Source of the DNA: Cellulomonadaceae bacterium
Lineage (GTDB): Bacteria; Actinomycetota; Actinomycetes; Actinomycetales; Cellulomonadaceae
Length of the DNA stretch: 64,000 bases
Direction of reading: 5' to 3'
NCBI GenBank assembly: GCA_031256435.1
Contig: JAIRQO010000009.1
Span: 1-64,000, forward strand
The notes beneath the pieces are model-generated. The model was not told the origin of the DNA. It was given only the letters and a program-made list of their open reading frames with translations, and did not search any database. Of the stretch, positions 1 through 9,774 are shown piece by piece. Position numbers and translations under genes: made by a program. Each line of letters opens with the position of its first letter. The stretch's first letter is position 1.

Positions 1-1832
1 AAGATCGTGGGAGAAATCGCGATCGTGGAAACGTTCTGGAGACGCTCGGTGTGAGCGGTCACGCCGGGGAACTGGAAGATCGGCATGGACCAACCCTGCT
101 CCCAGATGATCTGCTCAACGATCTTGCCGTCCTCAAGGTTGGCGGCGTCATCCGTGGACACGGCAATCCGGTCCCAAGCCTCGTCCATCTGCGGGTCACT
201 CCAACCGTAGAAGTTGTTCATACCGCCGGTGATGTAGTTGGCCTGAGAGTTCAGGAGCATGGTGTTGGTGGACTGCCAGCCGAAGAGGGCTACGTCATAG
301 GAAGCGGTGTCCGTCAAGCGGGCGCCCCACATGTCATCGCCTTCATCGATCAGGTTGAACAGCTCGGGAGCTGCGGCCTGGATGAGCTGGAACTGGTTGG
401 CACGGCGAACGTTGGAGGCACCGTAGAGCATCCGAACGTCAACGGGCAGGTCCACGCCAGCCTCTTCGAGGAGCGCCTTGGCACCCTCAATGTTCTGCTC
501 GGCAAAGGCGTCAGAGCCGTTGGCAGCAACGGTCTCGTCATAGCCGGGGGCGCCGGGAACGTAGAGGAAGGAGTTACGCATCTGAGCGTCTTCCTGCAGC
601 GGGCGGATCAGCGTTTCGATGATCTGCGGACGCGGAACGGTCATGAGGAACGCGGTACGAACCTTGCGAGCCGTGTCAGCGTTGCCGCCGTAGGTTGCGG
701 GGTCAAACGGACCCTGGTTGTCCACTACGAGGTCGAGGTGCTCCCAGGTGCCTTCCATGTCAGTGAAGTACGTGATGCCATCAATACCCTGGAGGGTGGC
801 GAGCACGTCAACCGTGGACTGCGGGGCAATGAGGTCCAGCTCTTCGTTCTGGAGAGCGGTGACCTGAGCCAGCGGGTCCTCGTTGAAGCGGACGGTGATG
901 GAGTCAACGTTGGGAACGGGGCCCCACGGGTTGGCAAAGAATTTCTCGTTGCGGATCAGGCGGATGTACTGGTTCTCAACGAACTCGTCAATGACAAAGG
1001 GTCCGTAGGAGAGGTACAGGGCCGGGTCATCCGGAAGGGAGGTGAAGTTGAAGTCGTTTTCCCACACCTGAGAGATGGGGAGCAACTTGGTGGTGTCGTT
1101 GTCCTGGAAGGCCGTGATGAGAGCCTGCTTGGCCTCCTGCGGGTCTTCAATGTCCAGCGCGCGCTGAGCCACCACGTGAGCGGCCACCGGGGTGGGGGAG
1201 CTCATGGCCATCATGAAGTCCGAGACGGGACGGTCATGAATCATGGTGATGGAACGGCCGTCATCGCCGATCTCCGGGAACTGCGTGACAACGTTCATGA
1301 TGGTGGACGAGGAGGAGAAGTACACCTTGTCCTCGGGGACAACCTGGTTGCCGTCATCATCCCACTCGATGTCAGCATCGCCAACCTGGTCAAACTTGTC
1401 ATTCTGAGCACCCCAGGTGAGGATGAGGTCAGCGGCGTCAACGGGGACACCATCGGACCATACAACACCCTCATTGATGGTGTACTTCACGGTCAGCGGC
1501 TCGGAGCCCTGGCCGTCATGGATGACCTCAATAGTGCCGAAGTCTTCATTGTTGAACAGTTCCAGGTCATCGTTGTACGCGTGGAAGAACGATGTGGTCA
1601 TGTACAGGATGTTGGCGTTAGCCGCAGCGTTTCCCTGTGCCGTGAGGTTGTTCATTGAGTAAAGGGACTGGTTCCAGCCAACGGTGACGTGCTGTTCGGC
1701 AGCAGGTTCCGTGGCTCCGGGCGAGTCGGTGGCCGTGCCTCCGCCATTGTTGTCCGCCGGGGCGCAGGCGCCCAGAGCCAGAACAACAGCAGCCGCAGCA
1801 GCGACGAGACCGGCAGTGCGCCTGATCTTCAT
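1..1832 (-). CDS. ABC transporter substrate-binding lipoprotein, SBP_bac_5 family (3' end outside window)
   Basis: Extracellular solute-binding lipoprotein that delivers peptides or related solutes to an ABC importer. About 610 codons are visible, and the stop lies beyond base 1. The start at 1832 follows a GGAGG seven bases upstream. The N-terminus is a lipoprotein signal: basic MKIRR, an Ala/Val core, then the lipobox LGAC with the lipidated Cys at residue 23, followed by a Gly/Thr/Pro linker. The mature part shows family-5 features such as YTINEGVVWSDGVPVDAAD and RNEKFF.NPWG. The length fits the family, so little is missing. Permease and ATPase genes presumably lie to the left. The substrate cannot be decided; peptide is the default for the family. 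Confidence 0.93.
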   Translation of the reverse strand, partial: MKIRRTAGLVAAAAAVVLALGACAPADNNGGGTATDSPGATEPAAEQHVTVGWNQSLYSMNNLTAQGNAAANANILYMTTSFFHAYNDDLELFNNEDFGTIEVIHDGQGSEPLTVKYTINEGVVWSDGVPVDAADLILTWGAQNDKFDQVGDADIEWDDDGNQVVPEDKVYFSSSSTIMNVVTQFPEIGDDGRSITMIHDRPVSDFMMAMSSPTPVAAHVVAQRALDIEDPQEAKQALITAFQDNDTTKLLPISQVWENDFNFTSLPDDPALYLSYGPFVIDEFVENQYIRLIRNEKFFANPWGPVPNVDSITVRFNEDPLAQVTALQNEELDLIAPQSTVDVLATLQGIDGITYFTDMEGTWEHLDLVVDNQGPFDPATYGGNADTARKVRTAFLMTVPRPQIIETLIRPLQEDAQMRNSFLYVPGAPGYDETVAANGSDAFAEQNIEGAKALLEEAGVDLPVDVRMLYGASNVRRANQFQLIQAAAPELFNLIDEGDDMWGARLTDTASYDVALFGWQSTNTMLLNSQANYITGGMNNFYGWSDPQMDEAWDRIAVSTDDAANLEDGKIVEQIIWEQGWSMPIFQFPGVTAHTERLQNVSTIAISPTI

Positions 1833-2175
1833 TTCTGATCCTCCATTGATGGGGGGATGGGTATCGGGATTGATACCCGGAGGTGGGCTCAACTGGGGGC
1901 CGCCTTGACACAAAAGTCAAAGAGACCTTCAGGGAGTTCCAACTCCGTTTTCGGACGGGTCAAGAGTAGGCAATGCAGGCAGGGCCTGAAATACGGTTTG
2001 TCCGAAATATGCGCGTATTACGCGCGTTTGGCGCGTTCTGATAATCGAATCGGTGCCCTGGTGGGCCTTCTGCGTGGAAACCCGGAGTGCAATGGTGGAC
2101 GCGCAGCGATGCACACCGCGCCACTGTTAAGGAGATGTGAACCGGGGGTGGGCTGAGGGTTGATGACGGGGCATG

Positions 2176-2273
2176 GGCGGCACTGGCCGCAGGTGCTGGC
2201 GGGGGCTGGCAGTGCCGCCGGCGCTCCGGGCCGCCACCGTGTTTTCACGGAGGCAGTTTCCGCCTCCCGGCGG
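2176..2273 (+). ncRNA. Candidate structured RNA in the 730-bp gap 1833-2562
   Basis: The gap between the divergent transporter genes holds no convincing protein gene but has stacked inverted repeats. GGCGGCACTG (2176-2185) pairs perfectly with CAGTGCCGCC (2220-2229). CCGCC (2231-2235) pairs with GGCGG (2269-2273). Inside that pair are the hairpin CCGTG-TTTT-CACGG (2237-2250) and the arms GGAGGC/GCCTCC (2249-2254, 2262-2267). It lies about 290 bases before the permease start, so it could be part of a 5' leader, a terminator for readthrough, or a separate RNA. I recognise no named riboswitch. The rest of the gap has an imperfect 25-bp direct repeat (about 2404-2453, core ACTTGTGC). Confidence 0.3.
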
Positions 2274-2562
2274 TTCACCTCGGCGCCCGCGTGTTTCAGC
2301 CCTCAGCGAACCCCGCCTACCATCACACCGTTTTGTTCACCGGCGGGATGGTGTGCATGAGGAGTGCATGAGCAGTAGGAACGCTTATGTATCAGCAACT
2401 GGACACGCACTTGTGCACCAGCACTGTAAACGTACTTGTGCCTCAGCACGGGAAACGCAACAGATGCGCCACGCGCGCTCCGGGCATTTCCTGCGCCTCA
2501 CACTGCTCCGCCGTTAGAACAAGGCGTTGGTTCAATTATTCACCTCCTAGCAAGGCTCCCCC

Positions 2563-3969
2563 ATGACCTCCCTCTTGGCCCCCACCTCCAAGGCCCCCGT
2601 GGACGGCAAGTTCACGCTCCCCAACTCCACACGCGCCGTGATGGGTCTCCAGCACCTGTTCGCCATGTTTGGCGCCACCATCCTGGTTCCCCTCCTCACC
2701 GGTCTGTCCGTGCAGGTCACCCTGCTGGCCGTGGGTATTGGTACCCTCCTGTTCCACGTGATTGCTGGCCCGCGCAAGGCCCCGCCCGTGTTCCTCGGCT
2801 CCTCCTTTGCCTTCATGGTGGGGATCCGCCTGATCACGGACGCCGAAACCGGCCCCTTTGCAGGCATGGGCTACACGGAAACCGAACTTCTTGCCTACGC
2901 CACCGGCGGCATCATGGTGGCCGGTCTGCTGTACCTGGTTCTCGCCGGGGTGGTGAAACTGGTAGGCGTGCGCCGCTTCATGGAGTTCCTCCCCACCGTG
3001 GTGACCGCACCCACCGTCATCCTCATTGGTGTGATGCTGGCTCCGTTTGCCATCAACCAGTCCGCAGAGAACCTGTTCCTGGCCGTGGTCACCATTGCCA
3101 TCATTGTGGGCTTCAGCATTTGGGGTAAGGGTATGTCCAAGATCATCCCCATCCTCCTCGGCATTGTGGGCGCGTACCTCATTGCCATGGTGATGCACTT
3201 TGGGCTGGGCATGGCCAACGCTGACGGCTCTGCCATCCTGGACTTTGGCCGCGCCGGCACCGCCTTGGTGGGCATGCCGCCGTTCATTGCACCCCGCTTC
3301 AACGTGGTGTCCATCCTGATCATGCTGCCCTTTGCCCTGGCCACCATTGCCGAGCACATTGGTGACATGGTTATCCTCTCCCGCCTCTCCGGCCGCGACT
3401 ACATCACCGAGCCCGGCCTGGTCCGCACCCTGTGTGGTGACGGCATTGCCACCATTGTGGGCGGCGGCATCGGCGGACCCGCCACCACCACCTACTCGGA
3501 AAACGTGGGCGTGGTCTCCCTCACCAAGATCTTTGACCCCCGCGTGGTTCAACTGGCAGCCATCTACGCCGTAGTGCTGGGCTTCTCCCCCATGTTCGCT
3601 TCCGTGATCTACTCCATTCCGGACTCGATCATTGGCGGCGCCTCCTTCATCCTGTACGGCATGATTGCCGCCGTGGGTATCCGCAACCTGGTGGATGACC
3701 GCGTGGACCTGGCCGACATGAAAAACACCATCATTGTGTCCGTCATGCTCGTGGTGGGCCTGGGCCTGCGCTTCGGTAACCCCATCACCATCGGCATTGG
3801 CGGCACGGACCTCCCCATTGACCGCTTGGGCGTAGCCATTGCCGTCATCATCGGCATTGTGCTGAACCTGGTTCTTCCGTCACAGAAAACCTCCGACGAC
3901 GATGCAGCGGCTGACACCTTGGTCACTGACGAGTCCGAAGTGCGTGAGCCGGAACTGATCCACGCCTAG
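2563..3969 (+). CDS. Uracil/xanthine permease, NCS2 family
   Basis: A 468-residue inner-membrane nucleobase:cation symporter of the NCS2 (UraA/xanthine permease) family. The N-terminal region has LQHLFAMFGATILVPLLTGL, the typical first helix with the QH pair. About 12-14 hydrophobic segments follow, and the family region AEHIGDMVILSRLSGRDY and TTTYSENVGVVSLTK is present, which is where substrate-binding residues lie. Length is normal. This family takes up uracil or xanthine; the UraA-like TTYSEN signature favours uracil. It is monocistronic, convergent with the P-type ATPase, and preceded by the folded gap described above. The hydrophilic C-terminal tail of about 25 residues is acidic. Confidence 0.9.
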   Translation: MTSLLAPTSKAPVDGKFTLPNSTRAVMGLQHLFAMFGATILVPLLTGLSVQVTLLAVGIGTLLFHVIAGPRKAPPVFLGSSFAFMVGIRLITDAETGPFAGMGYTETELLAYATGGIMVAGLLYLVLAGVVKLVGVRRFMEFLPTVVTAPTVILIGVMLAPFAINQSAENLFLAVVTIAIIVGFSIWGKGMSKIIPILLGIVGAYLIAMVMHFGLGMANADGSAILDFGRAGTALVGMPPFIAPRFNVVSILIMLPFALATIAEHIGDMVILSRLSGRDYITEPGLVRTLCGDGIATIVGGGIGGPATTTYSENVGVVSLTKIFDPRVVQLAAIYAVVLGFSPMFASVIYSIPDSIIGGASFILYGMIAAVGIRNLVDDRVDLADMKNTIIVSVMLVVGLGLRFGNPITIGIGGTDLPIDRLGVAIAVIIGIVLNLVLPSQKTSDDDAAADTLVTDESEVREPELIHA

Positions 3970-4056
3970 TACCTCACCGGTGGTGTACATGCCGGTCACC
4001 ACACCTGACTGGCCAGAACACCTGACCGGTAACCCATCCCTCGGCACCTCCGCTCA

Positions 4057-6786
4057 TCACTGGGTGGGGGTGCTGTGGCGTCTGGGGCGTCCCAGTGCTT
4101 TGACTCCTTCCATGATGAGGAAAATGGCCACGGCAAATCCCAGGGTGACCAGCCACCCGGCGGCGCTGATGGGAGTGACCCGGAAAATCTGTTGCATGAA
4201 CGGCATGTACATCAAGAACAGGTGCAGGCCAATCATGGCGCCCACGGCCACCCAGAGCATCCGGTTTCCGGTCAGCACCTTCCACGTCAAGGAGGAGTTG
4301 TTGATGAACCGGCAGTTGAACAGATACGCCGTTTGGCCCAGGGTCAGCATGGTGAGCGCCGTGGTTTGGGCCAGTTTGAGATCCTGGGAGTCCGCCGGTG
4401 CAGGGTCCATCACCGAACCGCTGTAGAACACAAAGAACGCTGCCAGTGACGCCCCACCAATGAGTACGGATACCAGCAAGATGCGGCGAAGGAACTCTCC
4501 GGTGATCAAAGGAGTGGTGGGGTTACGCGGAGCGCGCTGCATGATGCCGGGTTCCGCCGGTTCCGTAGCGAGTGGCAAGGCGAGCGTCACCGCAGTCACC
4601 ATGTTGATCCACAGCACTTGAACGGGTTGTAATGGCATCACGGCGAAGCCCAGGAGCACGGCACAGAGGAGTCCCAGGGATTGCCCTCCGTTGGTAGGCA
4701 ACATGAAGAGCACGGCCTTGCGAATGTTGTCATAGATGCGCCGGCCTTCAGCAATGGCACTTTCAATGGTGGCGAAGTTGTCATCCGCCAGCACAATGTC
4801 TGCGGCCTCCTTGGTGGCCTCCGTTCCCTTGATTCCCATAGCCACACCCACATCCGCTTGGGTGAGTGCCGGGGCATCGTTGACGCCATCTCCCGTCATG
4901 GCCACCACCTCGCCATGGGATTGCAAAGCTCGGACAATCCGAATCTTGTGCTCCGGGGAGGTGCGCGCGTACACGTGGACGTCCCGCACCTGTGCCGCCA
5001 ACTCGCTGTCACTTAACTGCTCCAGTTCCGCACCCGTGAGGGCGGGGTCTGTGGACGCGTTGATGATACCCATTTCTACGGCGATTGCTTTGGCGGTATC
5101 GGCGTGGTCACCCGTAATCATGGACACGGCAATGCCCGCTCTGTGCGCTTCCGCAATGGCCGTGATGGCCTCGGGCCGTGGCGGATCCACAATCCCCACC
5201 ACGCCAATCAGCGTCAACCCCGTAGGCCCCTCCGGGGGAAGAGACTCGGGCACGTCCTCCACGTCAAAACGGGCAGCGGCCAGCACCCGCAACCCCTGGG
5301 CTGCCAGCGCGGACATGGCCCGGTTCCAGAACTCTGGATCGAACGGCTCCACGGACACGCCATCGGCGGCAAGTTGGGTGGAGCATCGCGTCATGATGGA
5401 GTCTAGGGCGCCCTTGGCAAGAACGTGCCAGTTGCCGGTGGGGTCCGCCGTGAGCGTGGCCATGTACTTGGTGGCGGAGTCAAACGGAATCTCCGAGATC
5501 CGGTTCCAGTTGGTGGCATTGACCTGAGCCTTATGCCCCAACACCAGCACGGCACCTTCGGTGGGCTCCCCCACCAGGGACCACCGCCCGGAAGTGTCCT
5601 GCTCCAAGTGCGCATCGTTACACACGGTCATCACTTCCGCGAGCGCCACCATATCCAGCGTTGATGTGGGGAGGCCTCCACGAAGGATGCGTCCCACCGG
5701 GGCGTAACCCGTCCCCTCCACATCATATTCGCCCGCGCGCGTGACCACATGCCGCACCGTCATCTCGTTCTGAGTGAGTGTTCCCGTTTTATCGGAGCAG
5801 ATGGTGGACACGCTTCCCAGCGTCTCCACGCTGGCCATCTTCCGGCTGATGGCCTTGCGCCGAGCCATCGCCTGAACACCAAGCGCCAGAGTGATGGTCA
5901 CGAGCGCTGGCAAACCTTCCGGGATGGCTGCCACAGCAAACCCAATGGTGGCAGACACCAGTTCCGGACCACTGATCCCGCGCACCAGCCCCACCGTCAC
6001 CATGACGGCACCCAGGGCAACAATCAACAGGGCAAGCCGCTTGCCAAAAGCGGCCATGGTCCGGGCCAGCGGCGTCTCCATATCATCGGCCTCGGAAATC
6101 ATGGTTTGGATTCGGCCAATCTCCGTGGATTGACCCGTGGCGGTCACCACCGCAGTGCCGGACCCGGCTACCACCAGCGTGGAGGAGAACAGCATCGATG
6201 TCCGGTCCCCCACGGCGGCATCAGGCTTCACCTGGTCCAGACTCTTGGTGGACGCCACACTCTCTCCCGTCAGAGCGGACTCCTCCACGCGGAGATTGGT
6301 GGCCTCGATCAGCCGCGCATCGGCGGGAACGCGGTCACCCGGGCGGAGTTTGATGATGTCACCGGGAACTACCGTGTCAGCGTCCACATCTGTGGCAATC
6401 CCGGCACGGATCACCTGTGCCCGTACTGAGAGCATGCCCTTGATGGCATCTAGCGCCTTCTCGGCGCGGCCTTCCTGGATCATGCCAATGGCCACGTTAA
6501 TCACGGCCACCGCGGCAATCACTGTCACGTCCACCCAGTAATCAGGTTCCGGGAGGGCCACGGCCATCACGGCTTTGACAATTCCCGCAGCGAGCAGAAG
6601 GAAAATGAGCACGTCATTGAGGTGACCCGCTAACTTCTTCCACCACGGATCCCGCTGACCGGGGTCTAGCCGGTTGGGTCCATACTCATTCAGGCGCGCG
6701 TGCGCCTCGCCGAGGGTCAGCCCCGCAGCGGAGGTGGTGAGGTTGGCGAGGACCTCAGAGGGTTTCTCAGACCACGGTGTGTTCAT
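4057..6786 (-). CDS. Cation-transporting P-type ATPase (P2 type, probably Ca2+)
   Basis: A 909-residue membrane cation pump. Domains run in the family order: N-terminal cation ATPase domain (1-75), two helices, actuator domain with TGES (173-176), helix 4 with IPEGLP (288-293), phosphorylation site SDKTGTLTQN (Asp332), nucleotide-binding domain, hinge TGDGVNDAPALTQADVG, and a C-terminal set of helices. The PEGLP motif and C-terminal cation ATPase domain are those of P2A/P2B calcium-type pumps; a Mg2+ or mixed specificity is possible. I chose the ATG at 6786 because the sequence upstream of it is composition-poor and would overlap the divergent permease gene. The 71-bp space to that gene must hold both promoters. 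Confidence 0.92.
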   Translation of the reverse strand: MNTPWSEKPSEVLANLTTSAAGLTLGEAHARLNEYGPNRLDPGQRDPWWKKLAGHLNDVLIFLLLAAGIVKAVMAVALPEPDYWVDVTVIAAVAVINVAIGMIQEGRAEKALDAIKGMLSVRAQVIRAGIATDVDADTVVPGDIIKLRPGDRVPADARLIEATNLRVEESALTGESVASTKSLDQVKPDAAVGDRTSMLFSSTLVVAGSGTAVVTATGQSTEIGRIQTMISEADDMETPLARTMAAFGKRLALLIVALGAVMVTVGLVRGISGPELVSATIGFAVAAIPEGLPALVTITLALGVQAMARRKAISRKMASVETLGSVSTICSDKTGTLTQNEMTVRHVVTRAGEYDVEGTGYAPVGRILRGGLPTSTLDMVALAEVMTVCNDAHLEQDTSGRWSLVGEPTEGAVLVLGHKAQVNATNWNRISEIPFDSATKYMATLTADPTGNWHVLAKGALDSIMTRCSTQLAADGVSVEPFDPEFWNRAMSALAAQGLRVLAAARFDVEDVPESLPPEGPTGLTLIGVVGIVDPPRPEAITAIAEAHRAGIAVSMITGDHADTAKAIAVEMGIINASTDPALTGAELEQLSDSELAAQVRDVHVYARTSPEHKIRIVRALQSHGEVVAMTGDGVNDAPALTQADVGVAMGIKGTEATKEAADIVLADDNFATIESAIAEGRRIYDNIRKAVLFMLPTNGGQSLGLLCAVLLGFAVMPLQPVQVLWINMVTAVTLALPLATEPAEPGIMQRAPRNPTTPLITGEFLRRILLVSVLIGGASLAAFFVFYSGSVMDPAPADSQDLKLAQTTALTMLTLGQTAYLFNCRFINNSSLTWKVLTGNRMLWVAVGAMIGLHLFLMYMPFMQQIFRVTPISAAGWLVTLGFAVAIFLIMEGVKALGRPRRHSTPTQ

Positions 6787-6857
6787 GGGTGCATCCTGCC
6801 AGGTGGGTAGGATATGAGTGGCGCATATCTTGCTGTTCGGCGCGTTAGGCTGCCGCA

Positions 6858-8366
6858 GTGATTCACGCGGGGCACGATGGAGCAGTGAACGCGCAGACCA
6901 GCCAGGACGTTGAAGCCCAGCCAACGAGCCGCATTGACCAGTTCTTCCGTGTGACCGAACGCGGCTCCACCATCGGTGCGGAGGTTCGTGGTGGCCTGGT
7001 CACCTTCTTTGCCATGGCGTACATCATTGTGCTGAACCCCATCATCCTGGGGAGCTCGCCTGATGGCACCGGTGCCTTCCTCGCTGATGGCAACACGGCC
7101 CACATTGCCACCGTCACGGCCCTAGTAGCGGGCGTGATGACCATCATCATGGGCATGGTAGCCAACTTCCCGCTGGGCCTGGCCGCAGGCATGGGCATCA
7201 ACTCCGTAGTGGCCATCTCCATTGCCGCCATCCCTGGCATGACCTGGGCGGACGCTATGGGAATTGTGGTGCTGCAAGGCATCATCATCCTGGTCCTGGT
7301 GCTCACGGGTCTGCGGGAAGCCGTATTCCGCGCTATTCCTCATGAACTGAAAATCGCCATTTCCGTGGGAATCGGGTTGTTCATTGCCCTGGTGGGCTTT
7401 GTCAACGCGGGCTTTGTGCGCATCCCGGCTGGATTGGCCACGCCTCTGGAACTGGGCCTGGATGGCTCCTTGGGAACGTGGCCCATTGTGGTGTTTGTGT
7501 TTGGGTTACTGCTTGCCGCAGTGCTCATGGTGAAGAAGGTGCGCGGCGGCATCCTCATAGCCATTGTGGCCTCCACCGTGCTGGCCATCATCATCCAAGC
7601 CATTGCGCACCTGGGACCGCGCTACATGGGCCCCGATGGCGTCACCGTCAACCCTGACGGATGGGCCCTCACCGTCCCAGAACTCAGCGCCAACTGGACG
7701 CTGCCTAACCTGGACCTGCTGGGCAACTTCTCTCTGTTGGGATCATTCAGGAATATCGGCGTGGTGGCCGTGCTTCTCCTCGCCTTCACCCTCATGCTGG
7801 CGGACTTCTTTGACACCATGGGCACCATGGTGGCCGTGGGCGGTGAGGCCGGTCTGCTCGACGACAATGGCGACCCCATCAACACCCGATCGATCCTCAT
7901 TGTGGACTCGTGCGCGGCCATTGCGGGGGGTGCCTCCTCCGTGTCCTCCAACACGTCCTTCGTCGAAAGTGCTGCGGGTGTGGGAGATGGCGCGCGGACG
8001 GGACTGGCGTCCGTGACTACGGGTTTGGCCTTCCTGGCCGCCATGTTTGTGGCCCCCATCATTGAGATGGTGCCTAATGAAGCCGCCACGCCCGCCCTGG
8101 TGGTGGTGGGATTCTTGATGCTCACGCAGGTGGCGGAGATTGACTGGAAGGATTACGAGGTAGCGCTTCCCGCGTTCCTGACCATTGTGCTGATGCCGTT
8201 TGCGTATTCGATTACGGCGGGCATCGGCGCCGGCGTGATCTCCTACGTGCTCATCAAAGTGGTGGTGGGCAAGGCCCGCACCATCCACCCCTTGCTCTAC
8301 GGCGCAGCCGTTCTCTTTGTGATCTACTTCCTGTCCGGACCCCTGCGGGACGCCCTCGGCTTCTGA
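6858..8366 (+). CDS. AzgA-type NCS2 purine permease (guanine/hypoxanthine/adenine)
   Basis: A 502-residue inner-membrane purine symporter. N-terminal RGSTIGAEVRGGLVTFFAMAYIIVLNP is diagnostic of the AzgA branch of NCS2 (GhxP/PbuG-like), distinct from the UraA-type permease at 2563. Later signatures include GMGINS, the region FFDTMGTMVAVG and SSVSSNTSFVESAAGVGDGARTGLASV, which carries the family's substrate-binding loop. The start is uncertain: GTG at 6858 gives the longest form, and an in-frame GTG at 6885 follows a GGAG but is very close to it. Two NCS2 permeases within 4 kb suggest a purine/pyrimidine salvage function for this stretch. Confidence 0.9.
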   Translation: MIHAGHDGAVNAQTSQDVEAQPTSRIDQFFRVTERGSTIGAEVRGGLVTFFAMAYIIVLNPIILGSSPDGTGAFLADGNTAHIATVTALVAGVMTIIMGMVANFPLGLAAGMGINSVVAISIAAIPGMTWADAMGIVVLQGIIILVLVLTGLREAVFRAIPHELKIAISVGIGLFIALVGFVNAGFVRIPAGLATPLELGLDGSLGTWPIVVFVFGLLLAAVLMVKKVRGGILIAIVASTVLAIIIQAIAHLGPRYMGPDGVTVNPDGWALTVPELSANWTLPNLDLLGNFSLLGSFRNIGVVAVLLLAFTLMLADFFDTMGTMVAVGGEAGLLDDNGDPINTRSILIVDSCAAIAGGASSVSSNTSFVESAAGVGDGARTGLASVTTGLAFLAAMFVAPIIEMVPNEAATPALVVVGFLMLTQVAEIDWKDYEVALPAFLTIVLMPFAYSITAGIGAGVISYVLIKVVVGKARTIHPLLYGAAVLFVIYFLSGPLRDALGF

Positions 8367-8381
8367 GGGCTGCCGCTAGAG

Positions 8382-8450
8382 CCGCGTAGATGCTCAGTAG
8401 ACTTCCGCGTAGATGCTCAGTAGACTTCCGCACAGATGCTCACTTCCGTG
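8382..8450. repeat. Three contiguous 23-bp units before a DUF4143 ATPase (array A)
   Basis: Units at 8382-8404, 8405-8427 and 8428-8450. The first two are identical (CCGCGTAGATGCTCAGTAG plus ACTT); the third keeps CCGC..AGATGCTCA and then diverges. There are no spacers. The array ends 43 bases before the ATPase start at 8494. Its core GCTCAGTAGA matches the arrays at 51973 and 54626 (GCTCAATAGA), which have the same 23-bp period. An operator array for the downstream ATPase is my inference. Confidence 0.8.
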
Positions 8451-8493
8451 AATATCGGCAGTCTCGCAGCCTTCAAACACGAGGAGGAATACC

Positions 8494-9774
8494 ATGCCCT
8501 ACACGCGTCGTGTGGTTGATAACACGCTTGATCGAATGATGTTGGGCTTAGCGGCTGTCTCGATTGACGGAGCAAAAGGTGTAGGTAAAACAGAAACAGC
8601 CAAGCAGCGGGCCGCAACGGTCCTTGACATGTCCATCCTTGAGCGTCATGCCGCCGTGATGGCGAATCCCGATCTTATTGTCCAGGTTCCAGAACCCGTT
8701 TTCATTGATGAATGGCAACTGGCCGAAACAGTCTGGAATCGAGTCAAACATGCCGTGGATGATGATGACTCCCCTGGGCGATTTCTCCTTGCCGGATCGG
8801 CAACCGTTCGTCCCGAATCGCGAATCCACACGGGTGCCGGGAGAATTGTTTCCCTTCGATTGCGCCCCATGGCGTTAGCCGAGCGGGGAATCTGTACTCC
8901 AACGGTGTCATTGCGAGAGTTGCTTGACGGGCATTCCGATGCGATCTCTGGGATCAGTACCATGACAGTTCCCGATTACGTTGATGAGATTCTTGCCTCG
9001 GGATTCCCCGGCATCCGCAGGCTTCCCGGCCAGGATTTCCGTGACGATCAATTGCGTAGTTATCTTGACCTCCTCCTGAACCGCGAAATGCAACAGGCTG
9101 GAATAAACGTCCGGAAACCCGCAGCATTGCACGCATGGATGACGGCCTATGCGGCAGCAACCGCGAGCGCAGCACGGTACACAACGATCCGCGATGCAGC
9201 CACATCGTCGGACGCTGACCCCATAGCACGGAACACGGCCGATGCGTATCGTGACCATTTGACCAGGGTATTCATACTCGATCCACTCCCAGCGTGGATT
9301 TCACCGTTTAATCCACTCAAGCGATTGAGCCAGGCGCCCAAGCACCATCTTGCTGACCCGGCTCTCGCCGCAAACCTCATGGGCGTGAGCAAAGGAGCCC
9401 TCCTTATTGGCGAGGGCCAACGCATTTCTCCGCATACAGGTACTTGGCTGGGTGCTCTCTTTGAATCACTAGCCACACTGTGTGTGAGGGTATATGCCGA
9501 CGCCGCGCGGGCCAGAACTGGGCACATGATTATTGCCGATGGACGCAGTTCGCGTGAGGTAGACATTATCGTTGAAGGTTCAGACCGCCGTGTTGTGGCC
9601 TGCGAGGTTAAACTATCTTCATCTGTCTCAGATAACGATGTACGGCACCTCAACTGGCTCCACCAACAGATTGGTGACAGGCTTGCCGATAAAATTGTAC
9701 TCAACACAGGAGATATCGCCTATCGCCGCAGGGACGGTGTTGCGGTCATTCCCCTCGCTCTTCTGGGTCCTTGA
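8494..9774 (+). CDS. AAA_14 / DUF4143 family ATPase
   Basis: A 426-residue ATPase of the AAA_14-DUF4143 family, a common accessory protein of unknown role. Walker A is GAKGVGKT (26-33) and Walker B is FIDE (70-73), followed by the sensor LLAGSA. A middle region is likely a winged helix. The C-terminal DUF4143 domain ends with EVDIIVEG..VVACEVKLSS, which has the E/D-x(n)-ExK spacing of a PD-(D/E)xK nuclease-like fold. A strong GAGGAGG precedes the ATG. It is visibly AT-richer than its neighbours, consistent with transfer. It overlaps the convergent YdeI-family gene by 29 bases. A second family member lies at 38401, also behind repeat arrays. Confidence 0.9.
   Translation: MPYTRRVVDNTLDRMMLGLAAVSIDGAKGVGKTETAKQRAATVLDMSILERHAAVMANPDLIVQVPEPVFIDEWQLAETVWNRVKHAVDDDDSPGRFLLAGSATVRPESRIHTGAGRIVSLRLRPMALAERGICTPTVSLRELLDGHSDAISGISTMTVPDYVDEILASGFPGIRRLPGQDFRDDQLRSYLDLLLNREMQQAGINVRKPAALHAWMTAYAAATASAARYTTIRDAATSSDADPIARNTADAYRDHLTRVFILDPLPAWISPFNPLKRLSQAPKHHLADPALAANLMGVSKGALLIGEGQRISPHTGTWLGALFESLATLCVRVYADAARARTGHMIIADGRSSREVDIIVEGSDRRVVACEVKLSSSVSDNDVRHLNWLHQQIGDRLADKIVLNTGDIAYRRRDGVAVIPLALLGP

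Noticed and set aside
51-1658. Long plus-strand open frame of 535 codons opposite the transporter lipoprotein
   Set aside because: It is antisense to a clear SBP_bac_5 lipoprotein with signal peptide and ribosome site; its product is Val/Gly/His-rich with no family features.
2536-3552. 338-codon minus-strand frame inside the uracil-type permease gene
   Set aside because: His/Gly-rich shadow of a clear membrane transporter.
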